Shown here: positions 18,931 through 27,096 of the stretch, piece by piece
How positions within the stretch are numbered: position 1 is the stretch's first letter
Layout of the letters: every line of letters starts with the position of its first letter
NCBI GenBank assembly: GCA_905201565.1
Contig: CAJKOS010000002.1
Location: 1 to 52,913 of the forward strand
DNA length: 52,913 nucleotides
Direction: 5' to 3'
Source of the DNA: an uncultured Erysipelotrichaceae bacterium
GTDB taxonomy: Bacteria; Bacillota_I; Bacilli_A; Erysipelotrichales; Erysipelotrichaceae
Notes under the pieces: model-generated
Seen by the model: only the letters and a program-made list of their open reading frames with translations
Told to the model about the DNA's origin: nothing
Database searches by the model: none
Translations under genes and position numbers: made by a program

Positions 18931-19872
18931 ATGACTTCTTATGACAACTTACATCAGGCAATGACTGTCTTTGGACATGAATCCTGGCATGATTCCTATG
19001 CCAAAAATCTGTTTTCCATCAAAGTCGTCCTTGCCCATATTCTCAAGCGCAAGACAGATGAATTCCGATACCACACCATCGCTGAAATCACAAACCGTCT
19101 CAGTGGTGTACAGGTAGAAGTCTCAAAGGAAAAGGATGGTACCTTTGTCAATGCACAAGGATTGCTTGAAAAAGACAACAGCGAAAGCACTGATCCTGGT
19201 GCCGGCAAAATCTTCTATGACATCCGCTTCCACGTCACAAACAAGGAAGGTATCACCATCCGTGTAGACATCGAAATCCAGGGGGAACTCCTCAACGGCT
19301 GGTACCTTGATGCAAGAAGCACATACTACAGTGCCCGTATGATCGATGAACAGAAAGGGGTGGTATTCACCGATGATGACTACGATCAGATACAGAAAGT
19401 CTATTCCCTGTGGTTTATCCGCGATGACACAAAGTCCCATACCAATCGTGAAATTGATCATGTACTGAACAACTGCATCCAGGTTTCCTACATCTACATC
19501 CATGATCCTCGCACTGCCCCAAAAGGTTCACTCATCCGGTTGAGTGGGACAATACTGAGTGATACAATGTCTATAGATGAAAAGATAAAGATACTGGAAG
19601 AAGAGTTTCACATACGTTCATTTGCAGCAAAGAAAGGAGTGATAATAATGTGTACACTTGGCAGAAGCATAGCTCTCAAGAATCAGCAGATCGGAAAAGA
19701 CATCGGGAAAGAATTAGGTATTCCCATTGGTGAAGAGAAAGCAAACCGTGACACTACCAGCAGACTCTTTCAATTAGGCAGACCAATCGAAGAGATTGCC
19801 ATTGCTGTTGATGTAACTGTTGAAACAGTCCGCAAATGGCTTGAAGAAGCAGGTCTTGTAACAAAGGCATAA
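18931..19872 (+). CDS. Rpn-family PD-(D/E)XK nuclease (RpnL-type)
   Basis: 313-residue protein of the Rpn/PD-(D/E)XK transposase-like nuclease family. The nuclease core is visible as FYDIRFHV followed by VDIEIQGE near residues 95-115, giving the D...E-x-Q active site. A variable linker leads to a C-terminal helix-turn-helix-like tail (RPIEEIAIAVDVTVETVRKW). The start at 18931 has a GAAAGGAG site. Rpn proteins are DNA endonucleases that promote recombination and act as toxins controlled by short products of an internal start. An internal ribosome site and ATG are present here at 19633-19650. Confidence 0.85.
   Translation: MTSYDNLHQAMTVFGHESWHDSYAKNLFSIKVVLAHILKRKTDEFRYHTIAEITNRLSGVQVEVSKEKDGTFVNAQGLLEKDNSESTDPGAGKIFYDIRFHVTNKEGITIRVDIEIQGELLNGWYLDARSTYYSARMIDEQKGVVFTDDDYDQIQKVYSLWFIRDDTKSHTNREIDHVLNNCIQVSYIYIHDPRTAPKGSLIRLSGTILSDTMSIDEKIKILEEEFHIRSFAAKKGVIIMCTLGRSIALKNQQIGKDIGKELGIPIGEEKANRDTTSRLFQLGRPIEEIAIAVDVTVETVRKWLEEAGLVTKA
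19633..19695 (+). repeat. Repeat copy 1: internal RBS and start of the Rpn tail
   Basis: 63 bases covering AAAGGAG, ATG and the first 16 codons of the small Rpn product. They recur at 19915-19977 with the same spacing and only scattered changes. Tandem duplication with the translation signal included. Confidence 0.8.
19648..19872 (+). CDS. Internal in-frame start giving a small C-terminal Rpn product (RpnS-like)
   Basis: Inside the Rpn gene, AAAGGAG is followed at eight bases by an in-frame ATG, giving a 74-residue protein MCTLGRSIALKNQQIG... that ends at the same stop. It carries the helix-turn-helix-like tail without the nuclease core. Gene-within-gene small Rpn variants that bind and block the full-length nuclease have been reported. 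The same ribosome site and start are kept in the separate copy at 19930, which argues that this start is used. Confidence 0.6.
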   Translation: MCTLGRSIALKNQQIGKDIGKELGIPIGEEKANRDTTSRLFQLGRPIEEIAIAVDVTVETVRKWLEEAGLVTKA

Positions 19873-19914
19873 TGCCCAAACACCTGCTACACTGCATTAC
19901 CATGCAATTTCGGT

Positions 19915-19977
19915 AAAGGAGTGATCAAAATGTCTACACTTGGCAGAAGCATAGCCCTCAAGAATCAGCAGATTGGA
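19915..19977 (+). repeat. Repeat copy 2: RBS and start of the free-standing Rpn tail gene
   Basis: Second copy of the 63-base element, starting 43 bases after the Rpn stop. Ribosome site AAAGGAG and ATG are preserved, and the similarity fades after the LKNQQIG codons. Confidence 0.8.
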
Positions 19978-20112
19978 GAAGTAAGAGGTGAAGAAAACGC
20001 AAACCGTTCCGTCGTTTTCCAATTATTCAAACGTCATATGCCAATTCAGGAGATTTCTGATATTGTCAATGAATCTGTTGAAAAAATCCGTAAATGGCTG
20101 GATGAAGCGTGA
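19930..20112 (+). CDS. Free-standing RpnS-like small protein, 60 aa
   Basis: A 60-residue protein beginning MSTLGRSIALKNQQIG and ending in a helix-turn-helix-like tail (PIQEISDIVNESVEKIRKWLDEA). It is a diverged duplicate of the C-terminal tail of the upstream Rpn nuclease, without any nuclease core. A TAAAGGAG site is eight bases before the ATG. It is probably co-transcribed with the nuclease and shares the strong terminator at 20124-20155. A second immunity or regulatory protein for Rpn nucleases is the likely role (inference). Confidence 0.75.
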   Translation: MSTLGRSIALKNQQIGEVRGEENANRSVVFQLFKRHMPIQEISDIVNESVEKIRKWLDEA

Positions 20113-20123
20113 ACCATCATCCG

Positions 20124-20155
20124 AAAACAAGGAAGCTGATCTGCTTCCTTGTTTT
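20124..20155. terminator. Strong bidirectional terminator between Rpn unit and MerR gene
   Basis: Perfect 13-bp stem AAAACAAGGAAGC/GCTTCCTTGTTTT with a 6-base loop and T-rich flank. It lies between the stop codons of two convergent units. Confidence 0.9.
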
Positions 20156-20158
20156 GTT

Positions 20159-21139
20159 TTACGCGTTCTGCATTTTCATATGTGCTGTTAATGATTGACC
20201 GTTTGCCATAGCCTCAAGCGCACCATGTGGGTCATCTATGTTTTTCACTTTGGAAAGAAGTACAAAGGCAAATAGTCCCTGGTCTTTTTCCATGGTGTAT
20301 GGATTGTTGAGAACAAACTTTCTTCCTCCATTCAACTCAAAAGTAATGCTGTAGGTGTATATTTCTTCTGGGAGTCCAACATGCCAATACTTGACATATT
20401 CACGGCGGGTTTGTATGTGAATCGTATTGACGTTCTCATACGACGCAAAACATACACCTTCTTCTTCATTTCCCTTCAGAGTTGCCAGGAAATGGCGCAG
20501 GTCATCTTTTGTTCTGCCACTCTGGTAATAGTAGATACCCTTGTCCGTAAATTCCAGATAAGATTCCTGGTGAATTACATTTAGAAAATAGACAATGACA
20601 AACAGGAACACCGGGATGAGGTACAGGTGCAGTGGCAATGTGCTGATTACGGTTGCGGAATTATACCCAATAATAATCACCGAAAGAATCAATACAGAGA
20701 AGATGAGAGCATTCCGCAATGCTTTGCTATATTCTTTCTTGTGTTTCCTCTGACATAAGGCAATTCTTCTTCCTCTTGCCTGTTTCACATCAAGAAGCTC
20801 TCCATAATCCAATAGTGGCATTTCTCTGTCTTTGAGATAGAGTGCTTCCTGTTCCTTCTTTGCATATTCTTCCTTTTTCGCATGCAGTTTTTCACTTTGT
20901 TTCCGGAGAATTTCCTGGACCGTGATTTCTTTGTTCAAATATTTTTTCACATCATCCAGTGATACATCCATTCCCCTTAATAACAAAATCATTTTCAGCC
21001 GCTCAATATCATCATCATGATATACCCGGTAGCCATTCTCTTTTCTCTGTGGGTGAAGCAGACCTTCTTCCTCATAGAAAAACAAAGTTTTGCGGTTAAT
21101 CCCAAATGCATTTTCTATGTCTTTTGTTGACTTTTCCAT
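20159..21139 (-). CDS. MerR-family regulator fused to a membrane/PH-like sensor part
   Basis: 326 residues. The N-terminus (1-75) is a MerR winged helix: a FGINRKTLFFYEEEGLL turn and NGYRVYHDDDIERL wing. A coiled coil follows (about 75-105), then two hydrophobic segments (143-158 and 171-189) and a soluble beta-rich C-terminus of about 130 residues resembling a PH-like domain. Membrane-linked MerR proteins are unusual; the C-terminus may sense a membrane signal (inference). The start at 21139 has GAAGAAGG upstream; an earlier ATG at 21208 lies upstream of the promoter and is rejected. It is transcribed alone and ends at the shared hairpin. Confidence 0.8.
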   Translation of the reverse strand: MEKSTKDIENAFGINRKTLFFYEEEGLLHPQRKENGYRVYHDDDIERLKMILLLRGMDVSLDDVKKYLNKEITVQEILRKQSEKLHAKKEEYAKKEQEALYLKDREMPLLDYGELLDVKQARGRRIALCQRKHKKEYSKALRNALIFSVLILSVIIIGYNSATVISTLPLHLYLIPVFLFVIVYFLNVIHQESYLEFTDKGIYYYQSGRTKDDLRHFLATLKGNEEEGVCFASYENVNTIHIQTRREYVKYWHVGLPEEIYTYSITFELNGGRKFVLNNPYTMEKDQGLFAFVLLSKVKNIDDPHGALEAMANGQSLTAHMKMQNA

Positions 21140-21164
21140 AATGTCACCTTCTTCTTTCACCATT

Positions 21165-21195
21165 GTTATAAGCTGTCTAGTCACTGGATAGTCAA
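21165..21195 (-). promoter_or_regulatory. MerR-type promoter with 19-bp spacer (autoregulation)
   Basis: Minus-strand TTGACT and TATAAC are 19 bases apart, the over-long spacer typical of promoters activated by MerR proteins. The spacer region includes the direct repeat TAGTCA-CTGGA-TAGTCA. It sits 26 bases before the merR start. Confidence 0.55.
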
Positions 21196-21199
21196 GAAA

Positions 21200-21221
21200 A
21201 AACCGCAATATTTTGCGGTTT
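21200..21221 (-). terminator. Terminator of purC
   Basis: Minus-strand hairpin AAACCGCAA-AATA-TTGCGGTTT followed by a T-run, three bases after the purC stop. Confidence 0.85.
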
Positions 21222-21224
21222 CTA

Positions 21225-22097
21225 TCAATTCAGCTTTGTGCCAGTCAGTTTTTCATATGCCTCTTCGTATTTAGCAATAGTCTTATCGATGACATCCTGC
21301 GGCAGGTTGTAGTCACTTTCCGGATTAGCCTTGAGCCAGTCACGGACAAACTGCTTGTCATAAGAAGGCTGCCCATGACCTTTCTCATAGCCATCAAGCG
21401 GCCAGAAACGGGAAGAATCCGGTGTTAACATCTCATCACCAAGGACAATCTCACCATTTTCATCAAGACCGAATTCAAACTTTGTGTCCGCAATGATGAT
21501 ACCCTTTGTCAAAGCATATTCTGCACACTTCTTATAGAGGGCAATTGTGTAGTCGCGGATCTTTGATGCATATTCTTCACCATGACCAGGGAATGCCTTT
21601 TCAAGCACATCGATGGACTGTTCATAGGAAATATTTTCATCATGGTCACCGATTTCAGCCTTTGTACTTGGTGTATAAATCGGTTCAGGGAGTTTCTCAC
21701 TCTCAGAAAGACCTTCGGGAAGCTGAATGCCACAAACAGTGCCATTCTTCTGGTAGGAAGCCCAGCCACTGCCTGTGATGTAGCCTCTGACAATGCATTC
21801 CACCGGAATCATGGTCAGCTTCTTGCAGAGCATGGAATTTCCGTCAAACTCATCCTGACGGAAGAACTCCGGCATATCATTCACATCTGTTGAAATCATA
21901 TGGTTTTTTACAATATCACTTGTGTAATCAAACCAGAAGCGGGACATCTGTGTCAGCACTTTGCCCTTGCCGGTAATCTTGTTTTTCAAAATGACATCAA
22001 ATGCGGAAATACGGTCTGTTGCGACCATGACCAGGCCATCGCCTGTATCGTAAATCTCACGTACTTTTCCTTCTTTGACTGGTGAATATTCTTTCAT
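21225..22097 (-). CDS. purC: Phosphoribosylaminoimidazole-succinocarboxamide synthase
   Basis: 290-residue SAICAR synthase of purine biosynthesis, joining CAIR and aspartate with ATP. Clear family blocks are EGKVREIYD at the N-terminus, ATDRISAFDV, VECIVRGYITGSGW and the D-x-K-F-E-F-G block. The length of 290 and the GSGWASYQKNGTVCG insert resemble the longer form of the enzyme. A GGAGGA site precedes the ATG. It follows the TetR gene by 32 bases on the same strand, but no other pur gene is nearby, so its regulation here is unclear. Confidence 0.95.
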   Translation of the reverse strand: MKEYSPVKEGKVREIYDTGDGLVMVATDRISAFDVILKNKITGKGKVLTQMSRFWFDYTSDIVKNHMISTDVNDMPEFFRQDEFDGNSMLCKKLTMIPVECIVRGYITGSGWASYQKNGTVCGIQLPEGLSESEKLPEPIYTPSTKAEIGDHDENISYEQSIDVLEKAFPGHGEEYASKIRDYTIALYKKCAEYALTKGIIIADTKFEFGLDENGEIVLGDEMLTPDSSRFWPLDGYEKGHGQPSYDKQFVRDWLKANPESDYNLPQDVIDKTIAKYEEAYEKLTGTKLN

Positions 22098-22129
22098 CTT
22101 CTCATTCCTCCGTCTTTAACACGAACATG

Positions 22130-22675
22130 TTAGCACTTTCCTTTATAAAATTCAGCATAATCTCCATCTTCCCCACCAGTAAGATGGGCAATATATGCTA
22201 TTTTATCCATAATCTCCATCTTGCTGTCAGAAGCATAGGCATAATATGCACCATAGATCTTGTAATTGACAATCATGCTGAGCTTTTCTTCATCAATGCC
22301 GCTGTCCGTGATATGTTCATGGACGATTTCCATCGTCTTGTTGCGCACAAGCATCGGTAACCGCCAGCTCTGGCTTCCCGAAAAGAGAATTGCAATCTGC
22401 TGTTTGTTTGCTTCATAGGCAAGCAGTACATCCTTTGTATACTGTGCTGTATTGAGAATGACATTCTCGGGATTTGGCAGCGTTTCGGCAATCCTGTCAA
22501 TCAGTTCCTGCTGCAACTGTTCAGAAAGGTCATATACATCATGGAAATATGCATAGAATGTCGATTTGTTCACATCAGCTTTGGCAACAAGCTCAACCAC
22601 CGATATCTTTTCCAGCGGTTTTTTGCTGCGCAATTCGATAAATGCATTGATCAGTCTTTTTCTGCACTTCGGCAT
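22130..22675 (-). CDS. TetR-family transcriptional regulator
   Basis: 181-residue regulator. The N-terminal helix-turn-helix is ISVVELVAKADVNKSTFYAYF (about 22-42), and the rest is an all-helical ligand domain. The start at 22675 is preferred: AGGAAAAG lies six bases upstream, and the length before the HTH is then normal. An ATG at 22693 and a GTG at 22711 are also in frame. It is divergent from glgB with overlapping promoter regions and lies 32 bases before purC, so it may control itself and glgB. Confidence 0.85.
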   Translation of the reverse strand: MPKCRKRLINAFIELRSKKPLEKISVVELVAKADVNKSTFYAYFHDVYDLSEQLQQELIDRIAETLPNPENVILNTAQYTKDVLLAYEANKQQIAILFSGSQSWRLPMLVRNKTMEIVHEHITDSGIDEEKLSMIVNYKIYGAYYAYASDSKMEIMDKIAYIAHLTGGEDGDYAEFYKGKC

Positions 22676-22718
22676 TTTCTTTTCCTGTACCATACCATCA
22701 TTTTCCAACACCCGTCGG

Positions 22719-22774
22719 ATTATAGACGCCTGTCAGCGGATGTCCATTGGAATCTCCTCCCAGTAGATTATAGT
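22719..22774. promoter_or_regulatory. Divergent promoters of the TetR gene and glgB
   Basis: Minus strand: TGGACA, 16 bases, TATAAT (22719-22746) for the regulator. Plus strand: TTGGAA (22747-22752), 16 bases, TATAGT (22769-22774) for glgB. The two -35 boxes touch. GTCGGAT occurs on both sides (near 22714 and at 22801), a candidate operator half-site. Confidence 0.6.
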
Positions 22775-22819
22775 GTAAACGGACAAAAAATCCAACTGTT
22801 GTCGGATAAGGAGGACATT

Positions 22820-24586
22820 ATGGATTACTATAACTTTTATGCAGGCACTGCTTTTGACCTATGGAAGGACATGGGTGCTCATATTGATGAAAGTGGCACA
22901 ACCTTCACCGTCTATGCCCCTGCCGCCAAATCTGTATCTTTAATCGGCGAGTTCAATCACTGGCAGCCAGAGGCTATGGAACGCACTGGCGATGGCAGGT
23001 TCTATACCCTGCATGTCACAAATGCTGGGCATCTGCAGATGTACAAATACAGGATTACCGGGGCAGATGGAAAGGTTGTCGACCATTGTGACCCCTTTGC
23101 TTTCTACAATGAGCTGCGCCCTGGCACAGCAAGCCGCATCTATAACATGCACCGCTACCAGTTCTATGATGAAACATGGATGAAGAAGCGGAAGAAGAAC
23201 ATTGACAAACCGCTCAACATCTATGAAATGCACATGGGCTCCTGGAAGAAGAAAGAAGAAGATAATCCTACCGGATGGTACAACTATCGGGAAGTGGCAG
23301 ATCAACTGATCCCGTATCTTTTGGACAATGGCTATAACGCAGTGGAAATCATGCCGCTCAGCGAATATCCCGATGATGCATCCTGGGGCTATCAGGCAAC
23401 AGGCTTCTATGCCATCACATCCCGATATGGAGAACCAGATGACTTACGATACTTTGTGGATATGTGCCACAGAAATAACATTGCTGTCATCCTGGATTTC
23501 ATCACCGTGCACTTTGCCATCAACTATGATGGTCTTGCCAATTTTGATGGTACACCACTCTATGAATACCCAAACTCTGCCGTACAGAACAGCGAATGGG
23601 GTTCGTGCAACTTCATGCACTCCCGCCCGGAAGTACGCTGCTACCTGCAATCCGCAGTAGATTTCCTGCTTGAAGCCTATCACTTTGACGGCATCCGCTT
23701 TGATGCGGTGGGCAACCTCATCTATTGGCAGGGCAATGAAAGCCGTGGCGTCAACACCAATGCCATCGACTTTGCCAAAAAGATGAATGAAGGCTTACAC
23801 ATAAGACATCCCGATGTCATTCTGATAGCGGAAGACTCCAGTGCCTATCCTGGTGTCACAAGTACAGATGGTCTTGCCTTTGATTACAAATGGGACCTTG
23901 GCTGGATGAACGACACCCTCCGTTACTTTTCCTTGCCATTTGCTGAGCGCACAAAGAACTATCACACCCTCACATTCCGTTCAGCCTATGCACAAAACGA
24001 GAAGTACATTCTTCCCCTTTCCCATGACGAAAATGTCCATGGCAAGAAAACCATCATCGAAAAGATGTATGGAGACTATGAAACACGCTTTCAACAGGCG
24101 CGTATGCTGTATATGTACATGTATGCATTACCGGGAAAGAAACTCGACTTCATGGGCAATGAATTTGCGATGATGCGGGAATGGGATGAAAAGCGCTCCC
24201 AGGATTTCAACCTTCTCTCCTATCCAATTCACGATGCCTTCCTGCACTTCCGCAAAGACCTGCACCACCTCTACCTCACATCCAGTTCCCTCTATGAACG
24301 TGACTATCGTGAAGATGGTTTCCAATGGGTCACTGCCGATAATGCCAAAGACTGCATCTATGCCTTCCGCCGCTTCTCCTCTCACGAAACTACGGTTTTC
24401 ATCATGAACTGTTCCGATAAACCACACAGCTACTTCTGGTCATCCACTGCCGGAATCAAATTGCTGATGGACAGCAGCGACACCAAATATGGCGGTACAA
24501 ACACAAAAGAAAATACGCGCAGTATAAACGGAAAGGTCCACATCATCCTTCCTCCACTGACTGCACGCATCTATCTTGAATATTGA
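22820..24586 (+). CDS. glgB: 1,4-alpha-glucan branching enzyme
   Basis: 588-residue GH13 branching enzyme forming alpha-1,6 branches in glycogen-like glucans. The N-terminal CBM48 is seen as TFTVYAPAAKSVSLIGEFNHW. The catalytic blocks are GIRFDAVGN (Asp nucleophile), ILIAEDSS (acid Glu) and LPLSHDENVHGK (third Asp). It is shorter than typical GlgB proteins (about 630 or more) because the N-terminal N1 module is absent. The start at 22820 follows AAGGAGG; longer upstream frames cross the promoter and are rejected. No other glg gene is adjacent, so it is a lone branching enzyme. Confidence 0.93.
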   Translation: MDYYNFYAGTAFDLWKDMGAHIDESGTTFTVYAPAAKSVSLIGEFNHWQPEAMERTGDGRFYTLHVTNAGHLQMYKYRITGADGKVVDHCDPFAFYNELRPGTASRIYNMHRYQFYDETWMKKRKKNIDKPLNIYEMHMGSWKKKEEDNPTGWYNYREVADQLIPYLLDNGYNAVEIMPLSEYPDDASWGYQATGFYAITSRYGEPDDLRYFVDMCHRNNIAVILDFITVHFAINYDGLANFDGTPLYEYPNSAVQNSEWGSCNFMHSRPEVRCYLQSAVDFLLEAYHFDGIRFDAVGNLIYWQGNESRGVNTNAIDFAKKMNEGLHIRHPDVILIAEDSSAYPGVTSTDGLAFDYKWDLGWMNDTLRYFSLPFAERTKNYHTLTFRSAYAQNEKYILPLSHDENVHGKKTIIEKMYGDYETRFQQARMLYMYMYALPGKKLDFMGNEFAMMREWDEKRSQDFNLLSYPIHDAFLHFRKDLHHLYLTSSSLYERDYREDGFQWVTADNAKDCIYAFRRFSSHETTVFIMNCSDKPHSYFWSSTAGIKLLMDSSDTKYGGTNTKENTRSINGKVHIILPPLTARIYLEY

Positions 24587-24589
24587 GAA

Positions 24590-25456
24590 TTAATGCAATT
24601 TTCTCACAATCGCACCACCAAATGTGCCAGGTCCGGTGTGGCATACCACACTGCTTGGCAATTGATGGTAAACAAATGTCATATCCGGGAACAGATTGGA
24701 AATCTCTGCAGAGATCTCATCAATCTGTGCCTGATCGGTGAATGTAGAAGCACAGCCGATGATGATCTGTTCCTTTGGATATTGCGCAAACCGTTCTTCA
24801 TAATCCTTCTTCAGGAATTCAAAAAACTTTTTCTTTGCGGACACAATGCCTCTTGCCTTGGCAACCGCATCAATCTTTTCACCCTGGATGGTCAGAACCG
24901 GCTTGATTTTGAAAAGGGAACCCATCACCGCAGCACCATGGGTGATACGACCACCCTTTTCCAGATACTTCATCGTATCCACAATCAGATAAATCGTTGC
25001 CTCAAGACCATGTTCTTCCAGTGTCTCACGGATTTCCTTTGCGCTCTTTCCCGCATCTGCCATAGCTTTGGCATCCAGCACAGATTCATACATCGTCAAA
25101 GAAATGCGGTGGTTGTCCACAACCTGCACCTTTCCCTCATATTTCATCGCCATCTGTTGTGCCATCGCACAGGAACCGGAAAGACCGCTGGACATCGGAA
25201 TATGGACAATCTCATCATACCCTGCCGCAAAGGCTTCCTTCCATATATTCTCGAGGCTCAACAAATCTGGCTGTGATGTGGAAATATCACGATCTTCCTG
25301 CATCGCTTCAAACACTTCCTGGTTTGTGATATCCACACCTTCTTTATATGTCTTTGCGTCAATAATAACCGGCATCGGCAGAATAAAGATACCCCTGCCT
25401 CTGCCTTCAGCAGCACTCATCCCGCTGTTTGTATCTGTAACAATCGCAGTTTTCAT
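24590..25456 (-). CDS. DegV-family fatty-acid-binding protein
   Basis: 288-residue DegV/FakB-like protein that binds a fatty acid for a FakA kinase (family knowledge). The N-terminal block is IVTDTNSGM, followed by TSQPDLLSLENIWKEA, HIPMSSGLSGSC and the VDTMKYLEKGGRI block. The C-terminus has the usual HTGPGTFG loop. It converges on glgB with four bases between the stops. No FakA gene is in the window. Confidence 0.92.
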   Translation of the reverse strand: MKTAIVTDTNSGMSAAEGRGRGIFILPMPVIIDAKTYKEGVDITNQEVFEAMQEDRDISTSQPDLLSLENIWKEAFAAGYDEIVHIPMSSGLSGSCAMAQQMAMKYEGKVQVVDNHRISLTMYESVLDAKAMADAGKSAKEIRETLEEHGLEATIYLIVDTMKYLEKGGRITHGAAVMGSLFKIKPVLTIQGEKIDAVAKARGIVSAKKKFFEFLKKDYEERFAQYPKEQIIIGCASTFTDQAQIDEISAEISNLFPDMTFVYHQLPSSVVCHTGPGTFGGAIVRKLH

Positions 25457-25563
25457 GGCTTTAACACTCCCGTTACTTTTTCTTCATTATACTCAATTAC
25501 TTTGTATTTCAAAATAACAGAAGGATAATATTGTCGAAAAGAAAAACGGTTTCCCGCCTCTCT

Positions 25564-26838
25564 TTAGAATATTCTGTGGATTTTCATATTCCCGTTTGTA
25601 ATCCAGGAAAGTGGACATGTACGCACACCCAGGCTTGGGTCCATAGCATTGAGCACCATGTTGTTGCCGATGTAAATACCGGCGTGTCCTGTCCAGGTGA
25701 TGAGATCACCCGGAATTGCCTGGGACAGGGAAACAAGGACTCCAGCTGTTTCCTGTACATAGGAAGTTCTGCCGATGTAAATACCAAAGTGGCGGTAGAC
25801 ATACTGGGTCAGACCAGAACAGTCAAAACCGGCAGGTGTAGTACCACCCCATACATAGGCACAACCGACAAACTGCATGCCATAGTTGACAATCTGTGCA
25901 CCTAAGGCAAGCTGGTCAGCTGACGCATTGGCACTGTAGTCAACAGAAGGTGTTGTTGTGCCACCACCGGATTGCTGCTGTTGCTGCTGTTGCTGCTGTT
26001 GTTGCTGTTGCTGTTGGGCAGCAGCCGCTGCTTCTGCTGCTGCCTGGGCTGCCGCTTCCTGTTGCGCCTGTACAACTGCATCTGAAGCCATCGCAAGAGC
26101 CTCAGAACTCAATTGCAGCTCAGAATACTGCGTATCGAGCTCTGCTTTCTGCGCCTCGTATTCATCCTGAATCACCTGTGCCTGATACTGGTTGACAAGT
26201 GCTTCTTCCTGGGTGCTTTCCAGTTCTGTCTGCTTGTCATCCAGCTGTTTCTGGGTATCTTTGAGTTCCTGCATCACCGCCACAAGGTTGTCCATCGTGC
26301 GGTCATTGTACTCTGTCATATCGCTGAGACCATTGATGATCTGAATCAGTTCCGTAAATGTCTTGGCACCCATCAATACATCAATGACTTTGGAAAGGCG
26401 CATCGTCGGCTGGGAATTTTCAATCTGGTTCATGACCTTTGTCTCAAGGTCATCCGCCTCTGCCTGCTTTTCCTCGATATTTTCCTGCAGGGTATCAATC
26501 TCCCCCTGCAGATCATCGATCTGCACTCTCAGATCATCAATCTGGTTCTGGTATTCCTCAATCTTTGTTTCATATTCTTCGATGTTTGCGGCAATTTCAC
26601 TGCGCTGTGAATCGATTTCATTCAGCTGTGCGCTGAGTGTATCGGACTGCTCAGCCATCTTCTGCAGGAAGATCTCACAGTTCTGCTTGTCACTTCCTCT
26701 GAGATTACTGATATTCGTACAACGTTCTGTCCAATATGTTGTATCGCTGAAATCCTCATCTGCCTGCACCTTTACCGGCATTGCACAGGCAAGGATTGCC
26801 ATTGCGGATACAGCTGTTAACCATTTCTTCAATTTCAT
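25564..26838 (-). CDS. Secreted NlpC/P60 peptidoglycan hydrolase, PcsB/CwlO-like
   Basis: 424 residues. A signal peptide (1-26, ending VQA) precedes a long coiled coil (about 55-270) with repeated QIDDLQ/IDTLQE heptads. An Ala- and Gln-rich linker follows with 15 consecutive Gln, then SGGGTTTPS and the NlpC/P60 domain (about 313-424). The catalytic Cys is in AGFDCSGL near 340 and the His in GHAGIYIG near 385. The coiled coil normally holds the enzyme inactive until the FtsEX complex releases it (known for PcsB and CwlO). The start at 26838 has a GGAG site. The linker is low complexity and likely length-variable. Confidence 0.92.
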   Translation of the reverse strand: MKLKKWLTAVSAMAILACAMPVKVQADEDFSDTTYWTERCTNISNLRGSDKQNCEIFLQKMAEQSDTLSAQLNEIDSQRSEIAANIEEYETKIEEYQNQIDDLRVQIDDLQGEIDTLQENIEEKQAEADDLETKVMNQIENSQPTMRLSKVIDVLMGAKTFTELIQIINGLSDMTEYNDRTMDNLVAVMQELKDTQKQLDDKQTELESTQEEALVNQYQAQVIQDEYEAQKAELDTQYSELQLSSEALAMASDAVVQAQQEAAAQAAAEAAAAAQQQQQQQQQQQQQQQSGGGTTTPSVDYSANASADQLALGAQIVNYGMQFVGCAYVWGGTTPAGFDCSGLTQYVYRHFGIYIGRTSYVQETAGVLVSLSQAIPGDLITWTGHAGIYIGNNMVLNAMDPSLGVRTCPLSWITNGNMKIHRIF

Positions 26839-26863
26839 CTGTTTCTCCATAAATGCATTTGTC

Positions 26864-26872
26864 ATTATACCA
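26864..26872 (-). promoter_or_regulatory. Extended -10 promoter of the NlpC/P60 gene
   Basis: Minus-strand TGGTATAAT (TGnTATAAT) lies about 25 bases before the start. No consensus -35 is found at the right distance. Confidence 0.5.
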
Positions 26873-26910
26873 TTGATCTTTCCATCTGATGTGAACGAAA
26901 ACTGATAGTG

Positions 26911-26939
26911 TTGTCAGAAATAACAATTCATGCTATTCT
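26911..26939 (+). promoter_or_regulatory. Promoter of the ABC-F leader transcript
   Basis: TTGTCA, 17 bases, TATTCT. Predicted transcription starts near 26946, 16 bases before the leader peptide ATG. Confidence 0.65.
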
Positions 26940-26961
26940 GCATGCAGAAAGAGGTGAGAAC

Positions 26962-26982
26962 ATGAAGACTGTATTCTGCTGA
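26962..26982 (+). CDS. Six-residue leader peptide MKTVFC
   Basis: A minimal reading frame, MKTVFC-stop, with its own AGAGGTGAG ribosome site five bases upstream. It lies between a promoter and a hairpin array in front of an Lsa-like ABC-F gene. Such short frames sense ribosome stalling by antibiotics and control read-through into resistance genes (known for several ABC-F genes). Its role here is inferred from layout. Confidence 0.65.
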   Translation: MKTVFC

Positions 26983-26995
26983 AACAATTGGATCA

Positions 26996-27072
26996 GGCAG
27001 ATTCTCTGCCATATGCAGAATTCGTTTTCATGCTTCAACTATGCCGCAGAAAACTATCTGCCGGCTTTTTTT
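26996..27072 (+). promoter_or_regulatory. Transcription attenuator of the ABC-F gene
   Basis: Hairpin 1: GGCAGA (26996-27001) pairs with TCTGCC (27005-27010). Hairpin 2: GCCGCAGA (27043-27050) pairs with TCTGCCGGC (27057-27065), with one bulge, and is followed by seven T, an intrinsic terminator. TCTGCC is present in both right arms, so GGCAGA of hairpin 1 can pair with the second one and break the terminator. This is a switchable arrangement just after the leader peptide stop. Confidence 0.7.
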
Positions 27073-27096
27073 GTGCAATGAAGGAGGTGATACACA

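Noticed and set aside
25958..26170. Poly-cysteine frame opposite the glutamine tract
   Set aside because: Result of reading the CAG/CAA repeat on the other strand.
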